Shown piece after piece: positions 33,673-45,431 of a DNA stretch of 64,000 bases (its first letter is position 1; every line of letters starts with the position of its first letter). The position numbers were made by a program, and so were the translations under genes. The notes under the pieces are model-generated. The model did not search any database. It had not been told where the DNA came from and worked only from the letters and a program-made list of their open reading frames with translations. This stretch comes from Cavenderia fasciculata. Lineage: Eukaryota; Evosea; Eumycetozoa; Acytosteliales; Cavenderiaceae. The stretch spans positions 186,001-250,000 of the forward strand of contig NW_004457723.1 of the NCBI RefSeq assembly GCF_000203815.1, given 5' to 3'.

Positions 33673-36444
33673 CTACTCAATTTCCATTTCAGTTCTATTA
33701 TTTTGATGATTTGATTTTGTTGTTCCACTATGATTTGATCTCTTTACTTTTTTGGGAGAGGGTTCAGAGATTGGGGCAACTCTAAAGTCAAATTTACCCT
33801 TTGCTTCAGAGACTGTGACGAGACAGTTTTCATGCAATTCACCAGCGAGAATGAGCTTGGAGAGTTCAGTGACAATGTTCTTTTCGAGGAATCTCTTGAG
33901 TGGACGGGCACCATAGACGGGATCGTATGCTTGTTGGAGGATATAGTCGATGGCCTTTAGGTCAACCTTGATGGAGATGTTTTGTTGTTCGAGACGCTTG
34001 GTGACGCTACCCAACTGGAGTGTGACGATAGACTCGAGATTCTTTTTAGAGAGTGGACTAAAGATGACCATGTCGTCGAGACGATTGAGAAACTCTGGTC
34101 TGAAATGCTTGCGGACTTCACCCATGACACTGTCCTTGACGTGTTGCGAGATGGTCTCGAGTTGAGCTTCGGCCAACAGGTATTGCGAGCCGAGATTGGA
34201 TGTCATGATAATGACGACGTTGCTAAAGTCGACAGTCTTGCCCTTGCCATCTGTCAAACGACCGTCGTCTAATACTTGGAGCAAAACGTTCCATACTTGG
34301 GGATGTGCCTTTTCAACTTCATCAAAGAGTACGACCGAGTAGGGTTTGCGACGGACTGCTTCCGATAATTGACCACCTTCGTCGTAGCCGACGTAGCCTG
34401 GTGGTGCACCAATGAGACGGGCAACACTGTGTTGTTCCATAAATTCAGACATATCGATACGGACCATATGCTTCTCGTCGTCAAACAGCTCATAGGCGAG
34501 TGCTTTGGCCAACTCGGTCTTTCCGACACCGGTTGGACCTAAAAAGAGGAATGAACCAAGTGGCTGGTTGAGACGGGCCAGTCCGGCCTTGGAACGCATG
34601 ACTGCGTCGGCGACGGCGTCCACAGCTTCGTATTGACCGACCACACGTTGGTGGAGGTGGTCTGCGAGATGGAGTGTTCTCTGTCGCTCGGTTTGTGATA
34701 GTTTCGAGACTGGAATACCAGTCCAACGGGCAACCACTTCGGCAATGTTTTCCGGTGTAACAATTTCTGAGACCAAGTCATCCTTTTTAGCTTCTTTACG
34801 TTCCTTGTTTGTACTTTCAATTTGCTTTTCTAGGTCTGGAATGACATAGTAACGGAGATCGGCAACGAGTTGGAGATCATGGCGACGTTCAGCATCTTGA
34901 AGTTTGACACGCACATCTTCCAATTTCTTTCGGAGGTCGCGACTCTTGTCAACACGTGAACGTTCGGATTGGTAACGTGCCATGAGTGGTTGGAGTTCAT
35001 CTTCAATCTTTGCGAGTTCTTCCTTGACTGTTTCGAGACGGTGCTTGCTGCCATCATCCTCTTCCTTTTCCAAGGCGGTTTGTTCGACTTGTAATTGTAA
35101 CTTTCTACGCTCGAGTTGATCGATTGCTTCAGGTTGCGAGTTGAGTTGCACACGAATATTGGCACAGGCTTCATCGAGCAGATCAATTGCCTTGTCTGGC
35201 AAGAAACGATTGGTAATGTATCGGTTGGCGAGTTGAGCAGACACGACCAATGCAGTGTCGGTGATACGTACACCGTGATGTGTCTCGTAACGCTCCTTTA
35301 GACCTCTGAGGATAGAGATGGTGTCGTTGACGGTTGGCTCGTCGACTTGGACCTGTTGGAAACGACGCTCGAATGCTGGATCCTTTTCGACGTACTTGCG
35401 GTACTCGTCGAGTGTCGTAGCACCAATACAACGCAGTTCACCACGTGCCAACATGGGTTTGAGCAAATTGGCAGCGTCCATGGCACCGTCAGTCTTTCCA
35501 GCACCCAACACCAAATGGATCTCGTCGATAAAGAGGATGATACCGCCGTTGCTGTCCTTGACTTCCTTGAGCACCGCCTTTAAACGTTCTTCAAACTCTC
35601 CTCTATACTTGGCACCGGCAATCAATGCACCCATGTCCAATGAAATGACACGTGCATTCAAATTGTCTGGAATGTCCCCACGAACAATACGTTGGGCCAA
35701 TCCCTCGACCACTGCCGTCTTTCCAACACCAGGCTCTCCAATCAACACGGGATTGTTCTTTGTACGACGCGACAATACACGAATGACTCTACGAATCTCA
35801 TCGTCTCTTCCAATGACCGGGTCCAACTTGCCAGACTGTGCGTCAGCCACCAAATCATGACCATACTTGGACAACGCCTCATAAGTAGATTCAGCAGACT
35901 CTGACGTAATCTTCTTATTACCTCTAACCTCCTTGACAGCAGCCTTTACCTGTTCCTTGCCAGCTCCAGCGTCTCCCAAAATAGACAAAACCGTTGAATC
36001 TTCCAATAATGCAACAAGTAAATGATCCAATGCCAAATGAGAATCACCATTATTCTTTTGCAACTTGACAGCTGTTCTTAAAATATTTGCTAATGAATTG
36101 TTTGGTGAAATGTCACTAAAATGAGTAAATAGAAAGTAAATGTATATTAGTATTATGTTCTATATATAGAGTATGTATGTATGTATAGTTTGTTTGTTTA
36201 TTACTTACTTTGGAGGAGGATGTTGAGTTGGGAATTGACTAAGTGCTCTAAGAGCAGCACGCTCAATCTTGTTGAAATCTCCACCAGCCTTTTCAAAGAT
36301 TGTCTTTGCTAAAGCATCTTCATCTTGTATCAATGCAACGAATAGATGTATGGGAGTGAGTTGAGTATTCTCTTTTTCTCTTGCCAATTCTTGTGCTTTG
36401 AGCAAAATAGAATTGGTCTTTTGTGTGAATGTTTCTGGGTTCAT
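33673..36444 (-). CDS. clpB: Hsp104/ClpB-type AAA+ disaggregase
   Basis: CDS complement(join(33673..36115,36209..36444)), 892 aa. Residues 1-145 are the Clp N-domain ([20 protein letters not shown], then [14 protein letters not shown]). NBD1 near residue 200 has Walker [12 protein letters not shown] and Walker [11 protein letters not shown] coiled-coil middle domain follows (residues about 400-530, [20 protein letters not shown]). NBD2 has [26 protein letters not shown] and the sensor-type NRLDDMVIF. Known role: ATP-driven threading of aggregated protein together with Hsp70. There is no organelle presequence, and the short acidic end MEIE suits the cytosolic Hsp101/104 form. Splice CCA AA/T is phase 2. 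Upstream DNA did not show a clean heat-shock element array. Confidence 0.95.
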
Positions 36445-37204
36445 AATGCAATGAAAATTATTATAAAAATTATATAAATGTGATGTGTACTTAAAATGAA
36501 TTAATACTTTGTTTGTTGTTGTTGTGATGTAGTTGAAGTTGAAATTAATATCTATATATCTTATACAAAAATGAATGAATGAATGAATGAATGAAAATGG
36601 TATGTACAATATGAGTGAAGTGTTGCCTTTCTAGTTTGTTGTTGAAGTAGGTATCTATTATTGAACCTTGATAGGTTGAGTGAAATATTTTATCTATAAT
36701 CTGTTGTTAGTGAACATGAATATTTAGAAAAAAAATAGTTTCCTTTTATATTTTATTTTTTTTATCTTGAGTATGTTTTAAATTTCTTTACTTTGGTTTT
36801 TCAAGTAGTCAATGAAATCGAAGCGAAAGGTTGCTTAAAAAAAAATGAAATTTCATTTGGTTTTTTCATAACCCCTACACACACAATACTCACATAAAAG
36901 AATACTTTATCCATTTTTATCGATAGTGATTGACCAACATAATTAGTTTAATTAATCTTTCTTTTCAAAGACTAGTTATCTTGAGGATCGAAGGTCTTGA
37001 TGGTTTATTTGCAATATTTTCAAGAAAAGGTATATTTTCAACATCATTAGGTTAAACATATGAAGATCAATGACAAGTATATATTATATGATTTATAAAT
37101 GTTTTATTCTATAATTTTTTAGGTCTATTTTGCATCGGTCAAGTATTTCTTCATAGTAAAAGTCTCAAGAATATCCTACGCTGAGACAATCTAAATGTTG
37201 TTCA

Positions 37205-37366
37205 ATGGGTGTAACTATGAAAGGAAATGTATCTATCTTTCAAAGTACCATTGTACAACATTTTGATTGGACTCCACCACTGCCCGCCTTTGGTTTGCCC
37301 AATATTGTTAAACAAGACCCAACAATTCCTCCTCCTCCTCCTCCTCCTCTCCAACAATTTATTTAA
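37205..37366 (+). CDS. Possible small proline-rich protein
   Basis: 53 codons (or 49 from the in-frame ATG at 37217). The residues are coding-like (FDWTPPLPAFGLPNIVKQDP followed by six prolines and LQQFI), unlike the AT-rich surroundings. No family is recognised, and no splice partner can be shown. It could be a chance ORF or one exon of a larger gene. Confidence 0.25.
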   Translation: MGVTMKGNVSIFQSTIVQHFDWTPPLPAFGLPNIVKQDPTIPPPPPPPLQQFI

Positions 37367-38281
37367 ATAAATACAAACACAAATATTATAAAATATTATA
37401 GAATTTAAAATTGTTACCAAAGTATTTGTCTTTGTTTTCCAGATCTGATTCTAAAACCCAAAAAAGGTTAAAATGGTTAAAACGAGTTTTTTTCCCTCAT
37501 CTCCAATCATAATATAAAGAAAGAGGGCTTTCATTGTAAAGAGATCACAACCATCAAATTCAAAGTGTAGTGATGATCATTCTCCTCAAGATGATTGAAG
37601 ATGATAATAGATTCAAAACAAACGGGTTGAACAACTAACGATTACCTCTCTGTTTTGTCAAGTCATCGCGATAGATGACCCCACAGACACAAAAAATATC
37701 GGTGGTTGTCGTGTCAAAGAAAAACGAAGTTTGGTATTGCCTCCTAAAAATTAAAAAAAATATTCAAAAAAATCGGTACTACTCTAGGTACCTCGAGGCT
37801 AAGTGTTGCATAAGGTCCACTGTTCAAATAGTTAGAAGTTTGTGTCGTTAAAAAACTTTAAACCTAAACTTTAGTATTTCTCGACCCCCTCCCTCCCTCT
37901 CACATCAACTTACAGGTTAGTAAAAAAAAGAAGAAGAAGAAGAAGAAAGTAAAAACATCAACATTGGTACACGACCGACCTCTTACCTACCTCTTGACCT
38001 TTTGGATATTACATATTCATTCATATTATATATATTACATTTACATTTACATTACATTATTGTTGTTTTTGTGTTTATTGTTTATTTGTTTTGGTTTTAA
38101 CAATCAATCTATCTATTATATCAATACAATTAATTGTACCACCATACCATCTCATCCCATCTTTTTAATATATCTCTACATTTCATTTATACCATTCAAT
38201 TCAGTGTGAAGAAGTATCAAAGAAAAGAAAAAAAAGGTAGTGTAGTAACAACCAACACCCTTCCCACTCACTGCAATATAA

Positions 38282-38295
38282 CTCGGTCGACCGAG
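38282..38295. promoter_or_regulatory. Perfect 14-bp palindrome upstream of desaturase
   Basis: CTCGGTCGACCGAG is a perfect inverted repeat in AT-rich DNA, about 375 bp before the desaturase ATG. It may be a dimeric transcription-factor site; function unproven. Confidence 0.4.
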
Positions 38296-38668
38296 GGGGT
38301 TAGACAGAGAGAGAGAGAAAGAGAAAAAATAGATGTAAACGAATCAAACAACCCATTCATCCATCCATCCAACCTCTGTCTTTAACCTTTGAGAAAAAGA
38401 TTAATTAAAATATCTTTCACATCCCCTCATTTCCTTTTATAATATATATCTAAAACTATGAACCAAGAAGGATAATCATTTCATTTCTCTAACTCAACTA
38501 TTCATTTCATCATTTTTAGAGAGTTAACTAAAAAGAAAAAGAAAGAAGAAGAAGAAGAAAAGGGTTATTTAAATTATAATCTTTTTTTTGTTTGTAATAA
38601 TTTCTATTTGTAATATAAAACAACTACTCAACATACGCGCAATAATATAATATTAAATAATAATCAAA

Positions 38669-39784
38669 ATGATAGAAAGAAGAAGAGGAGAAGATAATTC
38701 TTCAAGTGAAGAAACATCACCAATATTAAATGGAAAGACATATGCAAAGGGTGCCAAGTACCCATCGAAATCGGGAGTACCACCATTGGCAGGTGTCGGA
38801 CCAATGGAAGATTACATAACACGTGACGAACACATCAAGGTCGATACAGTGCAACAACATTGGGTACGCAGAAAACAAATTTCACAAAAGTACCCAGAGG
38901 TACTCAACCTTCCCACCACATACTTGCCATCGGCCTTTTGGGTGTTGACATTGGTCGGCTCGTTGATGGTGGCTGCCAAGCTACTCGAGAACGCGTCGGT
39001 ATGGGTTATCTTTGCCGTTGCCTATATTTTCGGTGCCACAGCATCACACGCACTCTGGGTACTCATCCACGACCTTACACACGACTTGGTGTTCGAGTCG
39101 TCATCGATGAACAGCTTGTTTTTGTTGATTGCCGACTTGCCACATATTGTACCGGCCGGTATTTCATTCCGTCACTTTCACCGTCTCCACCACAGCTTCC
39201 TCAACGAAGCATACACCGATCCAGACGTTCCACTCAAGTATGAGAACTGGATCCTCGGACACTCGATCGTAGGCAAGGCTGTATGGTTCTGTTTCTACTC
39301 GATCGTCATTGCCGTGCGTTCTGCCTTTTACCCACTCAAGAACCAGTCGCCCGTCAGCGGTTGGATGGGACTCAACTATGTGTTCAACATCACATTCACC
39401 TATCTCATGTATCAATGGGTCGGTACCTATGGCATGCTCTTTATGGTCTTGTCCAGTCTCATGTCGGTCGGATTCATGTTGCATCCACTCGGAGCCCGTT
39501 GGATCGCCGAGCACTTTGCCGTCACCCAGTCCGAGCAAGAGACCTACTCGACCTACGGTCTCATCAACACACTCGGCTTCAACATTGGCTACCACAACGA
39601 ACACCACGATTTCGTCCGTGTCCCATGGGTCTATCTCCCACGTCTCACCGAAATCGCCGACGAATTCTACAAGAAGGGTTTACGTTACCATACCTCTTAC
39701 TGGCGTGTCCTCTATGAATTCCTTAACCAAGATACCTTTACTTTTGATACTAGAGTTACTCGTGATCCAAAGGTTTCAAATTAA
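38669..39784 (+). CDS. Sphingolipid delta-4 desaturase (DES1 type)
   Basis: Intronless, 371 aa. After an acidic/Ser-rich leader of about 50 residues comes the DES signature (DYITRDEHIKVDTVQQHWVR then RKQISQKYPEV). Hydrophobic spans lie at about 90-130, 195-215 and 235-265. All three di-iron histidine boxes are present: HDLTHD, FRHFHRLHH and NIGYHNEHHD. The C-terminal signature VPWVYLPRLTEIADEFYK is intact. Known family reaction: insertion of the 4,5-trans double bond into dihydroceramide to make ceramide in the ER membrane, using cytochrome b5 electrons. The length is usual, if slightly long at the N-terminus. Coding GC is high compared with its flanks. Confidence 0.93.
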   Translation: MIERRRGEDNSSSEETSPILNGKTYAKGAKYPSKSGVPPLAGVGPMEDYITRDEHIKVDTVQQHWVRRKQISQKYPEVLNLPTTYLPSAFWVLTLVGSLMVAAKLLENASVWVIFAVAYIFGATASHALWVLIHDLTHDLVFESSSMNSLFLLIADLPHIVPAGISFRHFHRLHHSFLNEAYTDPDVPLKYENWILGHSIVGKAVWFCFYSIVIAVRSAFYPLKNQSPVSGWMGLNYVFNITFTYLMYQWVGTYGMLFMVLSSLMSVGFMLHPLGARWIAEHFAVTQSEQETYSTYGLINTLGFNIGYHNEHHDFVRVPWVYLPRLTEIADEFYKKGLRYHTSYWRVLYEFLNQDTFTFDTRVTRDPKVSN

Positions 39785-39969
39785 CAAATTTTAAATTAAA
39801 AAAACAAATATTTAATTAATACGAGCCAAAAAAGGATAGATATCTTTTTTTTTCACAAAACCAAATCAAATCAAACATTACCTTTTTTGTTTAAACCTAC
39901 AAAATAATAATAAAAAAAAAAAAAAACATTTTTTAAAAAACAAACAAACAAATAATATTTACATTTTAA

Positions 39970-41187
39970 TTATTTGTCAATTGAAAATGGAATAATGGAA
40001 CCAAATAGAAAATGTTGAATGATTGGAACTTTGGTCATTACTTCAACATAGAATTTTTTCATCATTCCTTGATGTATCTTTGCCCAATTAGCAGCTCCAC
40101 TTATATTATAAAGGTCTGGTGAATGTTCATGGAATGGTCCTTTTTTAACCTAAATTAAAAATATACAAAGAAATATTAAATATTTATATTAGTAATGTTT
40201 AATATTATTTATATTATTAATGTTAATGTGTTTATCAGAGATAGCTTACAGTATTAATAAATTTGATACAAGAGAAATAAAGATAAAATGGATAAAATTC
40301 ATCAACTAGCTTTGGTTGAAGGATATCAGTTGGTTTTAGACGATCTTTGTTATCGGTGAGTTGAGCAGCACCCCATACAAATGGTATGAATTGATAATCA
40401 TCCAAACTCCAAACACCATGTGTTCCAGCTGGTTCCAAACCATATACTCTTTGAAGTTTACGTACTAAATCCAAGTATCTAAATAAAGAAAAGGTCAATA
40501 AACAAACAAACAAACAAACATCATATGTCATTGATGATGTTCAAGCAAGACATACAAAGTAAATATTTTCAATACAGATGCAATTTCATCGGTTGATGTT
40601 AATACATCAATTTTACGTAGACAATATAACCAACAAACAAAGTGTAATTCGTGACCTGTACCATAGTCTAGACGAGTTTGATTACCCAATGAATCTAACA
40701 AGTAGGGTGATAGTTCTTGAATGGCATCGTGTTTGTCTTGTGGTACAATGTTGTTGTGAATATCTACTATATTGTCAACCACCTTTTGATAGAATGTTCT
40801 GTATGCTTTGTTACCATATCTCATCGGTTGTGCAAGTGGTGGTATCTCATCAATCCAATTACTCATCTTTGTTATTTCATTTATAATATTTTGTGTTGTC
40901 TAAGAATGATGATCAATTGATTGATTTAATGTTTAGTATCGTATTACAATCAATTGATTGATTGATCTATCTAGTTATCATACATTTGATATAATACATT
41001 CATCTCTACTTGATTTACCAATCACATTATCACCCATTCTCTGAATGAATGATAACAACTCTTTGGCAGTATCAGTGGCCAAGAATCGATTCAAATCATT
41101 CTGATTCGTTATTACTTTGCTTGGTACGACAAATGTTTGTGGTTGTTGTGTTTGTTGTTGTTGTTGTTGTTGTTGTTGTTCACTCAT
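39970..41187 (-). CDS. Protein phosphatase 2A activator (PTPA) prolyl isomerase
   Basis: CDS complement(join(39970..40149,40250..40478,40556..40899,40984..41187)), 318 aa. Exon 1 has a Gln-rich start and then [18 protein letters not shown] to [15 protein letters not shown], the PTPA N-terminus. Exon 2 carries [39 protein letters not shown] and KIFTL. Exon 3 has [19 protein letters not shown] and PFVWGAAQL. Exon 4 has [19 protein letters not shown] and [13 protein letters not shown]. These match human PTPA blocks ([43 protein letters not shown]). Known role: an ATP-dependent chaperone and peptidyl-prolyl isomerase that activates the PP2A catalytic subunit. All intron phases agree. Confidence 0.93.
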
Positions 41188-41355
41188 TATTATTATTAAG
41201 GTTCACTATTAATATATAGAATAATAATTTTTATTTTGGTCTGTCTTCAAAACTTTTTTTTAAAACTTTCAACAATCATGATAATATTGTTGGCCATTCA
41301 AATTAGTGATCCTCTTGTATTTTATTCATTCTTGTAATAGTAATAGTAATAGTAA

Positions 41356-41892
41356 ATGGAACCAGAAATATCAATAGAACCACCACGCCCTTGCAAGAAC
41401 AATACAGAGCAACACATTAATATCACAGTCGTAAACTACTTGTCTCAAGGAATCGTAGTGTTTTTGAAATCAGGAGCACCACCCTTGCATATTAATTATA
41501 TCGATCGTATCACGACCTTCTCTGAAAATCCTATCAAGCAAAACATTATCTGTCGTGTTGATCAACAACCACCAACTTCTTCAAACCTCCCAGTCACAGG
41601 TGAAATCGGGTTCCTCATTATATTTGTGGCTGTCAATAAAAATGATGAAGAGGTTCCCAGATATGTGCGACTCTTAGACAGAAGAGTACAAAATGGGTCT
41701 ACATTCAATGTTCTTCCAAGACATTATCTCGCAACCATGGATACCGATAGACGTCTGTTCGATCAACATTTTCAACCGGAATCCAATGATATTGGTGGTA
41801 ACCCTGCTTCTGGTTTATATGTAATGACCTTCTCCGATCCTGATCAAGAAGAAACCAAGCAATTCGATCCTCTCTTCCCCATTGGGATGTAA
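41356..41892 (+). CDS. Hypothetical protein, 178 aa
   Basis: Single exon with good coding character, divergent from PTPA (168 bp apart). Sequence is beta-rich: NITVVNYLSQGIVVFLKSG and TGEIGFLIIFVAVNKND, ending FDPLFPIGM. It has no signal peptide, membrane span or known motif, and I do not recognise the family. The 3' end converges on the RPP38-like gene with 69 bp between stops. Confidence 0.7.
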   Translation: MEPEISIEPPRPCKNNTEQHINITVVNYLSQGIVVFLKSGAPPLHINYIDRITTFSENPIKQNIICRVDQQPPTSSNLPVTGEIGFLIIFVAVNKNDEEVPRYVRLLDRRVQNGSTFNVLPRHYLATMDTDRRLFDQHFQPESNDIGGNPASGLYVMTFSDPDQEETKQFDPLFPIGM

Positions 41893-41961
41893 ATAAACTA
41901 TTGTTCTCACCATCCTGATACAAGTATTTATTATTATTACTATATTATATTTTGATTATTA

Positions 41962-43191
41962 TTATTTATTATATTTTTGTGCTGTTGCTGGATTACTGGT
42001 TGATGGTTTTTCCTTTGGTTTCTTGCAATAGTTATTTTTCTTTGGGTTTTGACCAGCGTTTGGTCTGGTATATCCAGCATCAATAATTTGACAGGGTAAA
42101 TATTTAGCTGTTATTTTTGATGGTACAAATGGAAGAGAATCAATTACTTTTTGTTTAAATAATTCTTTTCCACTTGTTACTAATTCTCTTAATTGTTGTA
42201 ATTGTTGTTTGTATTCTGGTGTCGTTGTTGTTGTTGATGATGATGTCTCTTCATCATCATCAAATATTGATGAAAGAAAAGCAACTGCTTGTGATGATTT
42301 TAAATTGATCGATGATTTAATTTCCTTGTATTGATCGGCTGTGAATTGTGCCAATGCTATTTGACGCATATAGGACATGAGTATCAAATGTTCGGTGATT
42401 TGACCTTTACCTATAAATACGAGTGCTATCGATTGATTGTTTGCATCACATTTCTCCAATGCTTTGGTCACTTCATTGACTCCAATCAACAAATGTTTAT
42501 ATATAGGTGGTGTCGTTGTAATATGATTATCAGTTCTTTCATCTTGTAATTTTTTAATCTCTTTTAATATTTGTTCTATTTTTTTTTCTCCCTCTTCATT
42601 TGTCGTAGTTGTCTTTTGTTGTTGTTGTTGTTTTCCTTTTTTGTTTGTTTGTTGTTGTTTGATTTGTTTCTTTAATTTATACAATTGAACACGTAGTGTT
42701 CTTATAGGTTTCCATGTTTGTTTTCTCATTACTTTGAGTTGATTCATTCTTTTTACATCATTTTCAAGTATACCTTTCAATTTGCCTATAAACATTGATA
42801 AATCATTCAAAGGTGGTGATACCGATGATGAAGTATCTTTTGAAGAAGAGGTATCTTGTTGTGATGGTATATTTGGTCTATTTTAAAAGATATTGTAAAT
42901 AATCAAGTCTATCAATCAATCAATCATCTATGATACATACAAAGATTGTGTAATTAGAAATGGTGTTGATACAGTTTGCTTGTATTTTGGTTTAGGTTCA
43001 GATTTTTTCTTTCTATTTTGTTGTTGTTGTTGTTGTTTTTGTTTGTTTTGTTGTTGTTTGTTCTGTTGTTGTTGTTGATGTTGCTGAGGAGATGATTGTT
43101 GTTGAATCATTGCAGTTGGAGGTGATGCGATAAACTTGACTGCATTCATCCCCATAACAGTTTGTTGTATTTTCTTTTCTTGTGCATTCAT
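41962..43191 (-). CDS. RNase P/MRP subunit RPP38-like (L7Ae fold)
   Basis: CDS complement(join(41962..42877,42941..43191)), 388 aa, one 63-nt intron. Exon 1 is Gln/Asn-rich (about residues 30-62) and ends KYKQTVSTPFLITQSL. The middle (about 130-195) is basic and Gln-rich, with coiled-coil tendency. Residues about 210-275 hold the L7Ae/RPP38 signature HLLIGVNEVTKALEKCDANN, SIALVFIGKG and TEHLILMSYMRQIALAQF, very close to human RPP38 (LAIGVNEVTRALER, TSHLIQLSLSRS). L7Ae-fold proteins bind kink-turn RNA. RPP38 is a protein subunit of nucleolar RNase P and RNase MRP, which process tRNA and rRNA precursors. Start is ATG 43191; an upstream GTG opening was ignored. Confidence 0.85.
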
Positions 43192-44213
43192 TTTCACAAT
43201 AATATATAATATATAAGTATGTCAGTATACTATATATATATATATTTATATATATTTATACTCGTCTACTAAATTAATGATTATTAGATTTCAAAAATGC
43301 ATCATCATTTTTCAGGTCCAAAATTTTATATTTTAATTTTAATTTATTTGTTTGGGAGCTGACACAAAGACAACAACAACCACTTTCTTTCTTTACATTC
43401 AATCATTCATTCGCTTTACTTTCTTTTTATTATCCGTTCCCAATATTTCTACTTGTTCATCCCTCATTTTTATTTAGTAGGACCTTTTCCCAGATGGTAT
43501 TTATCTTGGATTTTGTAACAATGTAGGATTTGGCTATCATACTCTATCTATTGCACACATCAAATGAAAGACTCCAAATGAATGTCTCCAATGATTTCTG
43601 ATTAGCTGACTACCTGAAGGACCCACAATCAATTAGAGAGATCAGTATCCAGGACTTCCCTTTTTTAGTTCCTTTCACAGACAGGTAAAAGGTTGTTAGT
43701 CGAAAAGAACTAAAAAAGGGGAGGAGAAACTCGGTCATTTGTCCTTTATAACACCATCAATAAGCAATAAAGATAAAGATAATCTCGTTTACTTATTTAA
43801 CATGTCATTTAAACTCACCTCCCTTTTTTTTTTCGATTACTTATTCATTCCCAGTAATACACGAAAGTTACTTATTAATATTTTTCACTCTTGCAAGAGC
43901 ACCTCTTCATCAGAGGTATCCTCTCATCCCTTTTTTTTTTTTGTTCTTTTATTATCAGTTGTTATTCTTTCTTTCTTTTTGTGTATTACCATCAGTACTA
44001 TTATATCTATCAAATCAATTTAATAGTTGTTTTCATAATTCAATACTCCTTTCTTACACAGATGAAATACTACACGTTATTATAATATTCCTCTTCCTCT
44101 TCCTCACTCCTTTTAAAAAAAAAGACAACTCTTCTTATAGTAGAAAGATAAGATTGATATCATAGATAGAAAAGTAGAATCAGAAGAATAATAGAATAGA
44201 TATCATATCGATC
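43192..44213. other. Intergenic region with strong hairpin
   Basis: About 1 kb between divergent genes. It is AT-rich, with T tracts at 43824-43834 and 43930-43942. A long inverted repeat at 43655-43723 is listed separately. Small plus-strand frames at 43739-44165 are T-rich noise. Confidence 0.5.
43655..43723. ncRNA. Long-stem hairpin, candidate small-RNA precursor
   Basis: Left arm 43655-43676 (CTTCCCTTTTTTAGTTCCTT and then TC) pairs with right arm 43702-43723 (GAAAAGAACTAAAAAAGGGG and then AG). About 22 pairs form with one mismatch and one G-T pair; the loop is 25 nt. It lies in intergenic DNA between the RPP38-like and CPBP genes. Stem length and loop size fit a miRNA-like or inverted-repeat RNA precursor. 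There is no evidence of transcription in the sequence itself. Confidence 0.35.
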
Positions 44214-45395
44214 ATGTCTATTAAAGGCAAAATTCTAACTTTATTGTTTAAACTAAAATTCAATCATGAATTAAATGTAAATATAAATAGATAGGTGAAA
44301 CGATCATTAACTAATAATATTGTTTATATCTACTTTCTTGTAGAAATGGAAATTACATAAACATCCATTAACATGGAGAGATTGGCAAGTTTACTTTATT
44401 TTCTTTTTAATGGCATTACCTACCATTATAATGGGTGTATTCCTACAAGTACTAAGGAATATTTGGGCATCGATTGCATTGTTTCATTTGACTTGTATCA
44501 TTGGATCATTCCTCTATATCATCATCTACCAACAATTACTACTCAACAAGATTAAAAAAGGAGTACTCTTGGATCGTAGTCGAGACATTATTTCATTTGT
44601 TGTTGGAAGTATCAATGATTCTGAAGATGATTATCAGTATAGTCCAACATCACCTCTTTTATCACAATCTGGTTTCCTTAGCGATAATAATAATAATCAT
44701 TCAAACACTTCATCTATATCTTCTTCCTCTTCAGTGTCATCTAATACTTCGACTTCCTTTTCTTCCTCACCACCATCAACGAATCAAATTGAAATTGTTA
44801 GTAGTAAATGGTACAGAATTATACGAAAAGCATTATCGGTACCACAACAATACATTGCCGGTGTTTTAATTCTAACATCTGGTATTGTATTTGGATTGTT
44901 ACTCTATTACCTCGTATCGCAATACACACCAACCGTAGTCATCAATATGGAGCAATACGGTTTACTCCGTTACGTATCTCTTATCAATTTCTTTTTTATC
45001 TATTTTTGCATCGTCAATCCAATCGTTGAAGAATGGTTTTGGAGAATGTTTTTAGAAAATGTTTATGGTTCTCGTATAGTAGATAGATTAGTAATTAATT
45101 TCTTTTATGCTATTTATCATTTTGTAAGTAATATATTTATAAAAAAAAAAAAGAGTAGTTTGGTATTAACAATAATTTAATTTAATTATTATAGGTAGTA
45201 TTGCTAGTATTTTTTGATATTTGGGTCTGCATTGGATTTGTATTTGTTGTTTTCATTGGAGGATTATTCTTTTCATTTGTTACACATTTTGTTGGACCTG
45301 TTGCAAGTATCTTTTGTCATGCAGCTGCCGACACTCTAATCATATTGTTTATCGCTTATGGTATAAAGTATCCTTATAATCATCTTGATGTTTAA
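44214..45395 (+). CDS. CPBP-family intramembrane protease (CAAX protease / Rce1-like)
   Basis: CDS join(44214..44276,44344..45123,45195..45395), 347 aa. Several membrane spans: about 40-62, 70-95, 185-208, 218-240, 275-300 and 305-330. A Ser-rich cytosolic loop occupies about 130-160. The CPBP (ABI) signature is complete: EEWFWR (EExxxR motif), FYAIYH in the next span and HAAAD in the last span. These are the glutamate, histidine and asparagine/aspartate active-site motifs of Rce1-type glutamic proteases, known for trimming prenylated CAAX proteins at the ER. Whether this copy processes CAAX proteins or acts as a scaffold is not decided by sequence. All introns are phase 0. Confidence 0.85.
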
Positions 45396-45429
45396 AACAA
45401 TCCGAATTGTTTGACCATCACTATATCCC

Positions 45430-45431
45430 CC

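Larger units (their letters stand above)
36445..38668. other. Intergenic region, Hsp104 and desaturase promoters
   Basis: 2.2 kb between divergent genes. It holds AT-rich DNA, GAA- and GA-rich tracts just before the desaturase start, a perfect 14-bp palindrome at 38282-38295 and a possible small ORF at 37205-37366 (listed separately). No tRNA or other gene was recognised. Confidence 0.5.

Noticed and set aside
36445-36850. Heat-shock element array upstream of the Hsp104 gene
   Set aside because: Only scattered GAA and TTC triplets were seen, not three or more alternating units at 5-bp spacing.
40978-41187. Separate small Gln-rich gene
   Set aside because: Its protein is the PTPA N-terminus; splicing at 40984/40899 joins it in phase to the rest of PTPA.
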